A DNA stretch of 16,303 nucleotides from Microcaldota archaeon (GCA_021793035.1 JAJYTM010000009.1:1-16303), one strand, 5' to 3'. Positions 1 through 6,957 are shown, counted from the first letter of the stretch. Numbers and translations are program-made. Notes: generated from the letters alone by a model not told the origin.

Positions 1-1
1 A

Positions 2-1027
2 TTGAAGATAGTAAAATTCAGGGAGAGCGAGAACACCCTCATAGTGAGGCTCGACACGCTCGACGACCTCTGGGCGGTCCAGCGCATCGTCTTTCCGCAG
101 GACCTGGTAAAGTCGAAGAGCCTGAGGAGGTTCAAGCCGATGGAGGGGTCCAAGGGAGAGCTCAAGGAAGTAACCATAAGGATAAGGGTCGAAAAGGTAG
201 AGTTCGACAAGGCTTCGCAGACCGTCAGGTTCATTGGCACGATAGTCGAAGGAAGGCCGGTAGAGTACATAAGGCTGAACAGCCACCACACGCTGAACAT
301 AACGCAAGGAGACGTAATAGAGATAACGAAGGCGCAATGGCACGGCTATCTGATTGATGTGGTGAGAAACGCAGTCGAAGCTACTAGGAGGCCTAAGCTA
401 GGGATAATTGCGATGGACGATGAGAAGTCCCTTTTCGCCTACATACTGGGCTACGGCATAGAGTTCGGCAACGAGATATACAGCGGCCTGAGCAAGAGGC
501 TGTCAAACAGGGACTTCCAGGAGGCCCTGAAGAAGTACTTCGAAAGCGCCGAAGGCATGATAACCAACATGGAGGTCGATACGATAATCATTGCTGGGCC
601 GGGATTCACCAAAGACGATTTCAAGAAGTATATGGATGACACAGGATTCACGAAGAAGGTTAGCAAGAAGCTGCTCTATTTCAACATAAGCAATGTGGAG
701 CGCTCAGGCGTTTATGAGCTCATAAAGAGCGAGGACGTAGCAAAGGTGCTTCATGGCGAAGCGATAAGAAAAGAATTCATGCTGATGGAGGAATTCCTCA
801 GGGGGCTGGCTTCAGGCCGCTCCAAGTATGGAATTGAAAATGTAAGCAGTGCAGTATCGGGCTATGAAGCCAGGGCGGTGCTGGTAAACGACAGCGCCCT
901 GAGCGGGCCGAGCATGCAGAAGATTCTTGAATCGGCAGAAAAGAGCAAGATTGAAGTAGTAGTATTCAATTCAGATGATGAAGTCGGAAGGCAGCTGCAC
1001 TCGTTCAAGGACATCGCATGCATATGA
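2..1027 (+). CDS. pelA: Pelota (Dom34/PelA), ribosome-rescue factor
   Basis: Pelota enters the empty A site of stalled ribosomes with an aEF1A-type GTPase. With ABCE1 it splits the subunits (family knowledge). The 341-residue product has the usual archaeal length and three-part layout: an N-terminal Sm-like domain (about 1-130, opening with MKIVKF and the conserved LDDLW at 20-24), a central eRF1-like domain (about 131-255) and a C-terminal domain (about 256-341). It lacks the GGQ motif of true release factors, as expected for pelota. The end (SFKDIACI) is slightly shorter than the usual hydrophobic tail. The start is TTG at base 2, which fits the family N-terminus, but the window edge hides the upstream region, so a different start cannot be excluded. 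It converges on the unrecognised minus-strand gene ending at 1053. Confidence 0.93.
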   Translation: MKIVKFRESENTLIVRLDTLDDLWAVQRIVFPQDLVKSKSLRRFKPMEGSKGELKEVTIRIRVEKVEFDKASQTVRFIGTIVEGRPVEYIRLNSHHTLNITQGDVIEITKAQWHGYLIDVVRNAVEATRRPKLGIIAMDDEKSLFAYILGYGIEFGNEIYSGLSKRLSNRDFQEALKKYFESAEGMITNMEVDTIIIAGPGFTKDDFKKYMDDTGFTKKVSKKLLYFNISNVERSGVYELIKSEDVAKVLHGEAIRKEFMLMEEFLRGLASGRSKYGIENVSSAVSGYEARAVLVNDSALSGPSMQKILESAEKSKIEVVVFNSDDEVGRQLHSFKDIACI

Positions 1028-1052
1028 ATGCTTGACAATGCGCCTTAGCCCA

Positions 1053-1394
1053 TCATCTGTCCATCCTTCTTATGAGGTTGGCATCATGCGACATTGTGTC
1101 TTCCCTTATATGCACGCGGCCATCATCCTTTGTCTCGATCCTGAACAGCCTAATCATCGTGCCGCCGGGCAGCATCTGGTCGTATTTTATCCAGACTGTT
1201 CCTTCTATCGTATGCGCATGGAAGCAGGAGTTGCGCGATTCGTTCTTCAGGACCCTGCGCAATACCGTTTCATGCACGGTTATGGATAGTTCACCCGATT
1301 TCATCCCGCGCGCTTGCGCCAGCCTTAGCACATCCGCAAAGTCGGCAATCTTGTCATCATCTAAGTCTATGCTTTTCGCCATCCAATCACGCAT
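1053..1394 (-). CDS. Unrecognised small protein (113 aa)
   Basis: I do not recognise this protein. It is soluble and mixed-charge, with no membrane segment or signal peptide. Residues 6-33 (SIDLDDDKIADFADVLRLAQ and on) look helical. The middle is rich in beta-type residues (GELSITVHETVL, then GTVWIKYDQ), followed by a basic tail ending RRMDR. An ATG also lies at residue 5 (MAKSID), so the protein may be 109 aa. The reading is preferred over the overlapping plus-strand frames because a TATA element lies about 40 bases upstream on its strand (1429-1440) and because its composition looks like protein. It shares that element with the divergent gene at 1466, so the two may be co-regulated. Function unknown. 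Confidence 0.65.
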   Translation of the reverse strand: MRDWMAKSIDLDDDKIADFADVLRLAQARGMKSGELSITVHETVLRRVLKNESRNSCFHAHTIEGTVWIKYDQMLPGGTMIRLFRIETKDDGRVHIREDTMSHDANLIRRMDR

Positions 1395-1428
1395 TTGTGC
1401 CTTATATGGTTATTTGACTTCGCCAGTT

Positions 1429-1440
1429 ATAAATATTTAT
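1429..1440. promoter_or_regulatory. Palindromic TATA element between divergent genes
   Basis: The 12 bases ATAAATATTTAT are a perfect palindrome and read as a TATA box on both strands. The centre lies about 40 bases from the minus-strand ATG (1394) and 32 from the plus-strand ATG (1466). These distances suit archaeal start sites about 25 bases downstream and short leaders. No second TATA-like stretch is obvious between the two genes. Confidence 0.6.
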
Positions 1441-1465
1441 GGTAGCATATTGACTGGTTGTTTAG

Positions 1466-2551
1466 ATGACTACGCTCTTGTACGGCAAGCAATATATATC
1501 GGACATGCATTCGCTAGCCAACAGGGTAGGTGAAATTGCCATTGTTGTATCCTCTTTCTCCAAATATTTCAGCGGCTGCAGTGCAGATATGCGCAGCGAT
1601 GCCCTGAACATAGTGTCGGAATTCAGCGGCAAGGTCGCTTATGCGCGTACAGAAATACTCGGCCTTGAGAAGCAGATGCGCAAATTGGAGAACAGCAGCT
1701 CGATGAGGTTTGAGGGGATAAAGTCGACCCAGCGTAAAGTCTCTGGCGGCAGCGATGCAAAGATTCTGCTTAATGCGGTTTCGATAGATATGCCAAGGCT
1801 GTATGGTCGCTTCTCCTCTGATCTTGATCTGTTTGTAGACTATGTAGAGGAGAGGGTGAGACTATTCTGCAAACTGCTCTCCGTAGCCAAAATGGATGCG
1901 GAGACGAGGAGCAGGATGATAAAGGACGAAGAGACAGAGATAGAGAAGCATATATTCGGCAGCGAATTCCCTTCTTTGGCGGGCACAAAGTCCGCCTTCG
2001 ATGCGTTCATTCGTGCGTTCAAGCTCGGCGTGAGTGAAAGCATACCACTGATGTGCATATCGGGCCACAGCCCGTATGGTAGAGTACGTTTCTTCAAGGC
2101 AGAAAGGGTAGGCACGAACAGGCCTTTGGAGGACTCTCTCGGCGTCTTGGATATGTACGGCAATGATCCTGCAATATTGCTTTTCCTTAAGCTGGTTGAT
2201 GCTGCTCGTCCTGTCGCCGTGTCCATATATTACAACCACGACATACCTCTTGGCGGTTTGCTGCGCTATGCCGAGACAAACTACGGCTCGCGCCATACAT
2301 TATACGGCAGGATATCGGCAGGTAGCAGGGACACGCGCGAATTGGAGGACGACATCAGAAGGTATCTGTTCAGCCATTTCTACCCTCAGGTTACCGAACT
2401 GATGGACAGGGGCGCAGGGATGGTTGTCAAATCGTATGAAGATAATGGAGTCGTAGAGGTCAGCATGCAGCGCGTGCCCATACTCGATGCGCCGAAGGCG
2501 AAGATGCTCATGATGGAGCTTTTGGATTCTTTCGAGAGCAAGAGCGAGTAG
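1466..2551 (+). CDS. Unrecognised cytosolic protein (361 aa)
   Basis: I do not recognise this protein. Residues about 1-180 look mostly helical, with heptad-like stretches (for example EILGLEKQMRKLENS near 64-78) and a second helical block containing FVDYVEERVRLFCKLL. The C-terminal half (about 195-355) looks mixed alpha/beta: a strand-rich segment with GRVRFFKAERVG, then PVAVSIYYNHDIPLGGL, then an acidic-basic helix (TRELEDDIRRYLFSHFYPQV) and a final VVEVSMQRVPIL strand. There is no signal peptide, membrane span or zinc-binding cluster. ATG 1466 is chosen because it lies 32 bases from the shared TATA element. The protein is monocistronic and ends before a roughly 260-base gap. It could be a lineage-specific gene paired with its divergent neighbour. 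Confidence 0.75.
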   Translation: MTTLLYGKQYISDMHSLANRVGEIAIVVSSFSKYFSGCSADMRSDALNIVSEFSGKVAYARTEILGLEKQMRKLENSSSMRFEGIKSTQRKVSGGSDAKILLNAVSIDMPRLYGRFSSDLDLFVDYVEERVRLFCKLLSVAKMDAETRSRMIKDEETEIEKHIFGSEFPSLAGTKSAFDAFIRAFKLGVSESIPLMCISGHSPYGRVRFFKAERVGTNRPLEDSLGVLDMYGNDPAILLFLKLVDAARPVAVSIYYNHDIPLGGLLRYAETNYGSRHTLYGRISAGSRDTRELEDDIRRYLFSHFYPQVTELMDRGAGMVVKSYEDNGVVEVSMQRVPILDAPKAKMLMMELLDSFESKSE

Positions 2552-2598
2552 CACTGATGCGCCGAACCGCGCATTGGACAGGCTTTTAGCACAAAAGA

Positions 2599-2606
2599 TT
2601 TAAATA
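2599..2606 (+). promoter_or_regulatory. TATA box upstream of possible small ORF
   Basis: TTTAAATA preceded by purines (ACAAAAGA) matches an archaeal BRE/TATA arrangement. A start site about 25 bases on, near 2630, would place transcription just before the ATGs at 2638 and 2669. It is the first promoter-like element after the gene ending at 2551 and could drive the small ORF and the regulator gene beyond it. Confidence 0.45.
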
Positions 2607-2668
2607 TCAGTTCATTCATAGAACCTTTGTAAAATAATGTTAAAGCATAGACAGGGTATGGTGCGGAA

Positions 2669-2776
2669 ATGCAAATGAAAATGCTGCTGTGGAAGTCTTA
2701 TTCTAACAGGTTTAGCGGCAGCATGGTCATAAAGAAGTCAAATATGATAACACCATACTGCCATCCTGTCGCGTAA
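2669..2776 (+). CDS. Possible 35-aa small protein
   Basis: In the 262-base gap between the genes ending at 2551 and starting at 2817, an ATG at 2669 opens a 35-codon frame (MQMKMLLWKSYSNRF...YCHPVA) ending in TAA. It lies about 40 bases after the start site predicted from the TATA box at 2599. No clear ribosome-binding site precedes it, and an ATG at 2638 opens a different 13-codon frame. The peptide is basic with a short hydrophobic start and has no known relative that I recognise. It may simply be leader sequence of the regulator transcript. The rest of the gap shows nothing else. Confidence 0.2.
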   Translation: MQMKMLLWKSYSNRFSGSMVIKKSNMITPYCHPVA

Positions 2777-2785
2777 ATCACGTCC

Positions 2786-2794
2786 TTTAAAAAA
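2786..2794 (+). promoter_or_regulatory. TATA-like box of the winged-helix gene
   Basis: TTTAAAAAA lies about 27 bases before the ATG at 2817. That is the spacing expected if transcription starts at or next to the start codon (leaderless mRNA). It favours 2817 over the GTGs at 2799 and 2808 as the start of the regulator gene. Confidence 0.45.
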
Positions 2795-2816
2795 TTAGGT
2801 GGTTTATGTGGCAAGG

Positions 2817-3206
2817 ATGGTATACTATAGTGTAAGTGCTGAAAGGTCCAGGCTTATCCGGCGCGAGCAGCTGATACTGCTTGAGATAGGCAGGGATGAA
2901 ATAGACAGCGCTTCGGCTTTCGTCGAGTATTTAGGAAGCGAGTACGGCTTCTCTAAGAGCTCTGTCTGGTACAACCTGAACAAGCTCAAGGAGAAGGGAC
3001 TGCTGGACTTTGCGAGCAAGGAGAGCGTGGGCAAGCCGCTGATGCTTACCCCGGTAGGGCTGGCGGAGCTGGGCAGGCTTGAGCCATCAAGGAACAAGAT
3101 TGCGGCTGGCTTCAGCGAGCCGCTGATGCACTCAGAAGTCAGATTGACGGGCTATGGGGTTGTTGGGAACATGCAAGGATTCGCAGGAAGTGGAGGTGAA
3201 ATGTAG
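2817..3206 (+). CDS. Winged-helix DNA-binding regulator
   Basis: This is a probable transcription factor of about 129 residues. From the ATG, residues 8-35 form a helix with the RRE and LILLEIG segments. Residues about 40-62 carry a helix-turn-helix (AFVEYLGSEYGFSKSSVWYN), in which SKSSVWYNLNKLKEKGLL is the recognition helix and the turn to the wing. Residues 68-83 (SVGKPLMLTPVGLAEL) form the wing and final helix, a layout common to PadR/MarR/ArsR-like archaeal regulators. The roughly 35-residue tail has no recognised ligand domain. The start at 2817 is preferred because of the TATA spacing; GTG at 2799 in the same frame would add six residues. The gene lies just upstream of a perfect inverted repeat and an unrecognised gene, which are candidate targets. 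The effector is unknown. Confidence 0.75.
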   Translation: MVYYSVSAERSRLIRREQLILLEIGRDEIDSASAFVEYLGSEYGFSKSSVWYNLNKLKEKGLLDFASKESVGKPLMLTPVGLAELGRLEPSRNKIAAGFSEPLMHSEVRLTGYGVVGNMQGFAGSGGEM

Positions 3207-3219
3207 GATGCCTCGGGTG

Positions 3220-3241
3220 GGGACCGGCCGGAGCCGGTCCC
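3220..3241 (+). repeat. Perfect 9-bp GC-rich inverted repeat (hairpin)
   Basis: GGGACCGGC and GCCGGTCCC flank a CGGA loop, so the RNA would form a very stable stem. It sits in the 48-base gap between the winged-helix gene and the gene starting at 3255, and ends only five bases before the GGTGAT ribosome-binding site at 3246. There is no T run after it, so it is not a simple terminator. As DNA it is a symmetric site that the upstream regulator could bind. As RNA it could act as a processing or stability element. Confidence 0.7.
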
Positions 3242-3254
3242 TGTTGGTGATTTA

Positions 3255-3734
3255 ATGAACTTTTCGATGACATTTTCGGATATAGTAGGGCTGAAATCGG
3301 CTAGCGCCGAGGAGAACGCAAGAGCATCAGTGACAAGAGCCATATACGATGCCATAAGATACGACAGCGAATTCAGAAATGGCTCTTTCGCTATGCTAAA
3401 TGAGAAGCGCTATGAAGAGTTGCGGCTTGCAATCATGGACCTATTGGCAAATGAAACTGCGCGCCTGCTCTCTGACGCGGCGGGCTATGTTAATGAGCCA
3501 TGTAGCGAGGGCGAGGGTCTAGCTAGGGAGCTCGATGCATTGATGTCTGCACAGGCGGCAGGAGGAGGCGCAGGGAATCTGGCTTCCGCCTTCGGCTTGC
3601 TCGATGACGACAGTCTGGATCTGATAGCGTGCTACCGTGAGGCCTACTCGAGGTTTGATATGGAGATGGACCTGTACAGGGAGCTGAAGAGGGAAAGCGG
3701 CATCAGCGCGCGCCCTCGGATTTCAGAAGCTTGA
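3255..3734 (+). CDS. Unrecognised acidic protein (159 aa)
   Basis: I do not recognise this protein. It is acidic and looks mostly helical: residues about 15-35 and 48-73 (NEKRYEELRLAIMDLL), a flexible Gly/Ala stretch at about 100-110 (AQAAGGGAGN), then a helical end with FDMEMDLYRELKRE. There is no membrane segment or signal peptide. The start is fixed by a good ribosome-binding site, GGTGAT at 3246, complementary to the 16S end (AUCACC). It is probably co-transcribed with the winged-helix gene 48 bases upstream, separated by a strong hairpin. Its last 32 bases overlap the 3' end of the minus-strand DNA methyltransferase gene. A distant helical replication or signalling role cannot be judged from sequence alone. 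Confidence 0.72.
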   Translation: MNFSMTFSDIVGLKSASAEENARASVTRAIYDAIRYDSEFRNGSFAMLNEKRYEELRLAIMDLLANETARLLSDAAGYVNEPCSEGEGLARELDALMSAQAAGGGAGNLASAFGLLDDDSLDLIACYREAYSRFDMEMDLYRELKRESGISARPRISEA

Positions 3735-4056
3735 GCTTGGCCTTGCTTCCTCCCTGAGCCGAATAGTTGCCGATCGACCCGTCGCCCCTTATCACGCGGT
3801 GGCACGGGACGAATGGCGCGAAGGGGTTCTTGCGCAGTGCCGTACCTACGGCCCTGTATGCCTTTGGATGGCCTATGCGTTCCGCTATCTGCTTGTATGT
3901 GGCAGTATTGCCTTTAGGTATGCGCCTGACTTCTAGCAGCACCGCTTTCTGGAAACTGGTCATACCGAGCTTGTTCATTGCAGCATTCAGTTTGGGCAGG
4001 CTGCGCACGCTTACGCTTACAGGAATATTGCTTGCTCCCATGCAAATGCACGCCAT
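3703..4056 (-). CDS. ogt: O6-methylguanine-DNA methyltransferase (Ogt/MGMT)
   Basis: This protein repairs O6-alkylguanine by moving the alkyl group irreversibly to its own cysteine. The 117-residue product holds the C-terminal catalytic domain: SFQKAVLLEVRRIPKG (34-49), the helix-turn-helix TYKQIAERIGHP with the arginine-finger region YRAVGTALRKNP (53-78), the active-site motif PCHRV (84-88, nucleophile Cys85), and the GDGSIGNY loop (91-98). The cysteine is present, so this is not an alkyltransferase-like protein lacking it. The usual N-terminal ribonuclease-H-like domain is missing, giving the short form common in small genomes. ATG 4056 lies about 20 bases from a TATA-like stretch; a later Met (residue 27) would also leave the domain intact. 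It is divergent from ilvE and overlaps the 159-aa gene at its 3' end. Confidence 0.92.
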   Translation of the reverse strand: MACICMGASNIPVSVSVRSLPKLNAAMNKLGMTSFQKAVLLEVRRIPKGNTATYKQIAERIGHPKAYRAVGTALRKNPFAPFVPCHRVIRGDGSIGNYSAQGGSKAKLKLLKSEGAR

Positions 4057-4070
4057 CTATTTATCAATCA

Positions 4071-4083
4071 GTTTATATTTATT
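4071..4083. promoter_or_regulatory. Shared AT-rich promoter between ogt and ilvE
   Basis: GTTTATATTTATT reads as TTTATATTT on the plus strand and AAATATAAAC on the minus strand. Its middle is about 34 bases before the ilvE ATG (4110) and about 20 bases before the ogt ATG (4056), so one element can serve both genes with very short leaders. Confidence 0.5.
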
Positions 4084-4109
4084 TATTTCATATTATAGCG
4101 TGTGGTACC

Positions 4110-5036
4110 ATGGCTAAAAAGACCAGCGACAGGAGCAAGCTAAAAGTCTGGCTCGACGGCAGGGTTATTGATTACAGCAAAGCCGTCGTGCCGATATTGA
4201 CGCACTCGCTGCAATACGGCAGCGGCATATTCGAGGGCATAAGGAGCTACGAGACGGATAGGGGTGCAGCAATATTCAGGCTGCATGAACACGTCAAGCG
4301 CTTCATGAACAGCATGAAGATATATTCGATGAAGAGCCCTTATGGCAGCAGCGCTGTAGAGGATGCGATAAAAAAGGTGGTCAAAGCGAACCACCTCAAA
4401 TCAAGCTACATAAGGCCATTCGCCTTCTATAACGACGATAGCATAGGCGTGAACCCTTCAGGCAAGAGGATAAGCATATATGTGGCGGCAATGCCATTTG
4501 GATCCTACTTCGGCACTGGCAAGGACAGAGGCATAAGGTGCAAGGTGTCGTCATGGCACAGAATAAGCTCAAGCACACTGCCAGTCCAGGCCAAGGCGAG
4601 CGGCAACTACCTGAATTCAATAATCGCGGGCAACGATGCCAATGCATCGGGCTTCGACGAGGCTATACTTGTATCTGATGGGGGACTCGTTACTGAGGGG
4701 CCGGGCGAAAACATATTCATGGTCAAGGACAACACGCTGGTAACTCCAAGCAAGGAGTCGGACATATTGCTGGGCATAACTAGGTATTCGCTGCTTGAGG
4801 TAGCTTCTAGCATGGGCTTTACCACAGAGGAGAGGCTGGTAAAACGCGAGGAACTCTACACCGCTGACGAACTGTTCTTCGCAGGCACTGCAGCGGAGAT
4901 AACGCCAATAGTGAACGTTGACGGAATAGATGTTAGCAAAGGCATTGGCCCGATAACAAAGACGCTGGCTGACAGGTACAGCAGCATAGTGCATGGAAAG
5001 GACGATGAATTCAAAGGCTGGCTAACATATGTATGA
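4110..5036 (+). CDS. ilvE: Branched-chain amino acid aminotransferase
   Basis: A PLP-dependent fold-type IV transaminase that interconverts valine, leucine or isoleucine with their 2-oxo acids, using glutamate/2-oxoglutarate. The 308-residue length is usual for the family. Visible features are the opening strand KVWLDGRVID (12-21), HSLQYGSGIFEGIR (32-45, with the family YG.GIFEG signature), the catalytic Lys162 in QAKASGNYLNS, the glutamate segment VTEGPGENIF, and the phosphate-binding region near the C-terminus (FFAGTAAEITPI). The start at ATG 4110 removes an out-of-family N-terminal extension. No other branched-chain pathway gene is nearby, so it may serve salvage or degradation rather than synthesis. 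A close relative such as a D-amino-acid transaminase is less likely given the IFEG and AKASGNY signatures. The HPP-family gene follows after 17 bases. Confidence 0.93.
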   Translation: MAKKTSDRSKLKVWLDGRVIDYSKAVVPILTHSLQYGSGIFEGIRSYETDRGAAIFRLHEHVKRFMNSMKIYSMKSPYGSSAVEDAIKKVVKANHLKSSYIRPFAFYNDDSIGVNPSGKRISIYVAAMPFGSYFGTGKDRGIRCKVSSWHRISSSTLPVQAKASGNYLNSIIAGNDANASGFDEAILVSDGGLVTEGPGENIFMVKDNTLVTPSKESDILLGITRYSLLEVASSMGFTTEERLVKREELYTADELFFAGTAAEITPIVNVDGIDVSKGIGPITKTLADRYSSIVHGKDDEFKGWLTYV

Positions 5037-5053
5037 ATTGATAGGATGATTCT

Positions 5054-5620
5054 TTGCGGAAAAGGGCAACACATAATGCAAGGAGAAGCAGCATGCGCCG
5101 CGAAGAGAGGAAGGCGGAGCACAGGCTGAGGAACGTCGGCATACCTGCGCTTCTCGCCGCGTTGAGCATGCTTGTTGTAGCATACTCGCTGCATTACATG
5201 AACTTCGACATAGCGCACGGCAATGCTTCTGGCATACTCATATTCGCTTCCATGGGCGCGAGCGCTTTCATACTCTTCATGACACCCAGGTCGAAGGCTG
5301 CGCATATTTCGAAATTCGCAAAGAGCTACGTCTGCGCTGGATTGATAGGCTACTTTGGTTTCGTCATGAGGCCTTTCACAGGCATATATGTATCGCTCAC
5401 CGTGGTGATGTTCATTGCCACGATGGTGCTTGTCCTGGCCAAGGCGGAGCACCCTCCGGCAGTAGGAATAGCTGTCGCTTTCGTCCTGTACAATGTCGGG
5501 ACGATGGGCATACTCGTTGTCATATTGGGCATGCTGCTGCTCGTGGCGATGAGGATATTGCTCGAGAAGGCCGTGTTCGCAATGGAGCATGACGTGGACC
5601 GATTCATCGAGAGGCTGTGA
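5054..5620 (+). CDS. HPP-family integral membrane protein
   Basis: A 188-residue membrane protein with a basic N-terminus (about 1-25) and four to five hydrophobic spans (about 29-49, 58-76, 92-109, 112-130, 138-172). The segment GASAFILFMTP followed by a basic loop, a conserved Gly-rich span, and the HPP tripeptide at 133-135 in AEHPPAVGIA fit the HPP family, some members of which are linked to nitrite transport in cyanobacteria and chloroplasts. The archaeal substrate is unknown. The start is uncertain: TTG 5054 is preceded by GATGATTCT, close to the TGATTTT seen before other genes here, while ATG 5093 in the same frame gives 175 residues. It lies 17 bases after ilvE and 7 before truD, so all three are probably co-transcribed. 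Confidence 0.75.
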   Translation: MRKRATHNARRSSMRREERKAEHRLRNVGIPALLAALSMLVVAYSLHYMNFDIAHGNASGILIFASMGASAFILFMTPRSKAAHISKFAKSYVCAGLIGYFGFVMRPFTGIYVSLTVVMFIATMVLVLAKAEHPPAVGIAVAFVLYNVGTMGILVVILGMLLLVAMRILLEKAVFAMEHDVDRFIERL

Positions 5621-5627
5621 TGATTTT

Positions 5628-6887
5628 ATGTATATGAATATATTTACCAGGAGCGCGCATGTGGAGCCAATAGAGGGCAGGATAAAGGGCTCTGCGGAGG
5701 ACTTTGTCGTAGAGGAAATAACAAAAGATGGGACCGTCCTGGAAGCAGACAGGCAATACACTGCGCATGACATAGGCCTTGAGAGCAAGCCAGGTAAGTT
5801 CTCTGTGTTTGTGCTGCAGAAGAAGAACTGGAACACGATCCAGGCGCTTAGGGAGGTGGCGAAGCGCAACAGGAGAGGCATAAAGTCAGCAGCATTCGCA
5901 GGCACAAAGGACCGTTCATCAATATCTACGCAGCTATGCAGCCTCTTCGGTGCAACGCCTGAGAGCCTGCTCGCAGTGCACATGAAGGACATACGGATAA
6001 ATGGCGCTTGGCTTAGCGATTCGCAGGTCAAGATGGGCGACCTGCTGGGCAACAGGTTTACTGTGAATATAGATATCGAGGGCGACATGGACGAAGCCAA
6101 GAGGAGTGTGGAAGCAATAGAGACCGAGCTCGGCGGCATATTCCCCAACTATTTCGGCAGCCAGCGTTTCGGCAACAGGGGCAACAACGTTGATGTGGGG
6201 GTTCACCTGCTTAAGGGGGATTTCAAGTCCGCAGCCATGGCCTTTCTGACCGACTACGGGAATGAGAAGATGGATGAAGCGGTCGAGGCAAGGAAGAAAT
6301 TGGCTTCGGAGCTGGATTTCAAGGCGGCGCTGGCTTATTTCCCAATGTACCTGAAATATGAGAGGCAGGTCCTGGACTACTTGTGGAAATACCCGAGCGA
6401 TTACGCCAATGCGATGCGGAGGCTGCCCAGGCAGTTGTTCCTGATGTTTGTGCATTCCGTTGAGTCTTACATTTTCAACGCAGAGCTCGCCGACAGGTTG
6501 GCTTCCGGGGCTACCGAGCCAGCAGAAGGCGACCTTGTATGCACGGCAGGAAAGCTCGGCTTTCCAGACATGTCCAATATCGGCAAGTATGACAGCGGTT
6601 CGGCGGCGCAGCAATTCGCAGTTGGGAACATCGTGGGATACGAAACCAAGGAGTTGACGGAATTTGAAGCGTCGATGCTGGAGAAAATGGGGCTAACGCT
6701 TGACGATTTCAAGGCCAAAAGCGTACCCGAGCTTAATTCCAAGGGAGGCATGCGCGTGCTCTTCGCGCCGTATAGCGGATTTGAGTACTTTGATTCTGAG
6801 GGCAGTTCGGTGAAGCTCCGTTTCTCACTGCCTTCGGGCGTGTACGCTACATCGCTGCTCAACGAGTTCGTGAGCAGCAAGGAATAA
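5628..6887 (+). CDS. truD: tRNA pseudouridine synthase TruD
   Basis: Forms pseudouridine 13 in tRNA, and related archaeal enzymes also modify position 35 of some tRNAs. The 419-residue protein shows the TruD hallmarks in order: the N-terminal EDFVVEEI (24-31), the catalytic motif AGTKDRSSISTQ (91-102, nucleophile Asp95), the NYFGSQRFGNRGNN motif in the middle with the Phe-Gly-Arg region, the inserted TRUD domain, and the C-terminal part returning to the catalytic fold (HSVESYIFNAELADRL, then RVLFAPYSGFEY). ATG 5628 is chosen because it directly follows TGATGATTTT, a translation signal shared with other genes here; ATG 5634 is next. Eight bases after the HPP gene stop, it is the last gene of the ilvE block. 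The TATA at 6913 separates it from the next unit. Confidence 0.95.
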   Translation: MYMNIFTRSAHVEPIEGRIKGSAEDFVVEEITKDGTVLEADRQYTAHDIGLESKPGKFSVFVLQKKNWNTIQALREVAKRNRRGIKSAAFAGTKDRSSISTQLCSLFGATPESLLAVHMKDIRINGAWLSDSQVKMGDLLGNRFTVNIDIEGDMDEAKRSVEAIETELGGIFPNYFGSQRFGNRGNNVDVGVHLLKGDFKSAAMAFLTDYGNEKMDEAVEARKKLASELDFKAALAYFPMYLKYERQVLDYLWKYPSDYANAMRRLPRQLFLMFVHSVESYIFNAELADRLASGATEPAEGDLVCTAGKLGFPDMSNIGKYDSGSAAQQFAVGNIVGYETKELTEFEASMLEKMGLTLDDFKAKSVPELNSKGGMRVLFAPYSGFEYFDSEGSSVKLRFSLPSGVYATSLLNEFVSSKE

Positions 6888-6912
6888 TATCATCTGCGCT
6901 GCCAAAAGCAAG

Positions 6913-6921
6913 TAATAAATA
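6913..6921 (+). promoter_or_regulatory. TATA box upstream of the 190-aa gene
   Basis: TAATAAATA follows the purine-rich AAAAGCAAG (a possible BRE) and lies about 40 bases before the ATG at 6958. This suits a start site near 6942 and a 16-base leader, and marks the start of a new transcription unit after truD. Confidence 0.45.
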
Positions 6922-6957
6922 TGATGCGCACGCAATGCATACCACATAGGCCATTTT

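Noticed and set aside
1072..1533. A 153-codon plus-strand frame over the 113-aa gene
   Set aside because: It runs through the divergent promoter and into the 361-aa gene, and its composition is that of an antisense frame. The minus-strand reading has a TATA element at the right distance.
3220..3241. Hairpin as an intrinsic transcription terminator
   Set aside because: No T run follows it, and archaeal termination relies on T runs rather than hairpins.
3255..3734. Possible GINS-like replication protein
   Set aside because: The resemblance is only in helical charge pattern and size. No family signature could be pointed to.
3703..4056. Alkyltransferase-like (ATL) protein without methyltransferase activity
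   Set aside because: The PCHRV motif with its cysteine is intact.
4856..6148. A 430-codon open frame on the minus strand across ilvE, the HPP gene and truD
   Set aside because: It is antisense to three well-supported genes, has low-complexity Ser/Leu- and His/Tyr-rich composition typical of reverse frames, and has no promoter or family match.
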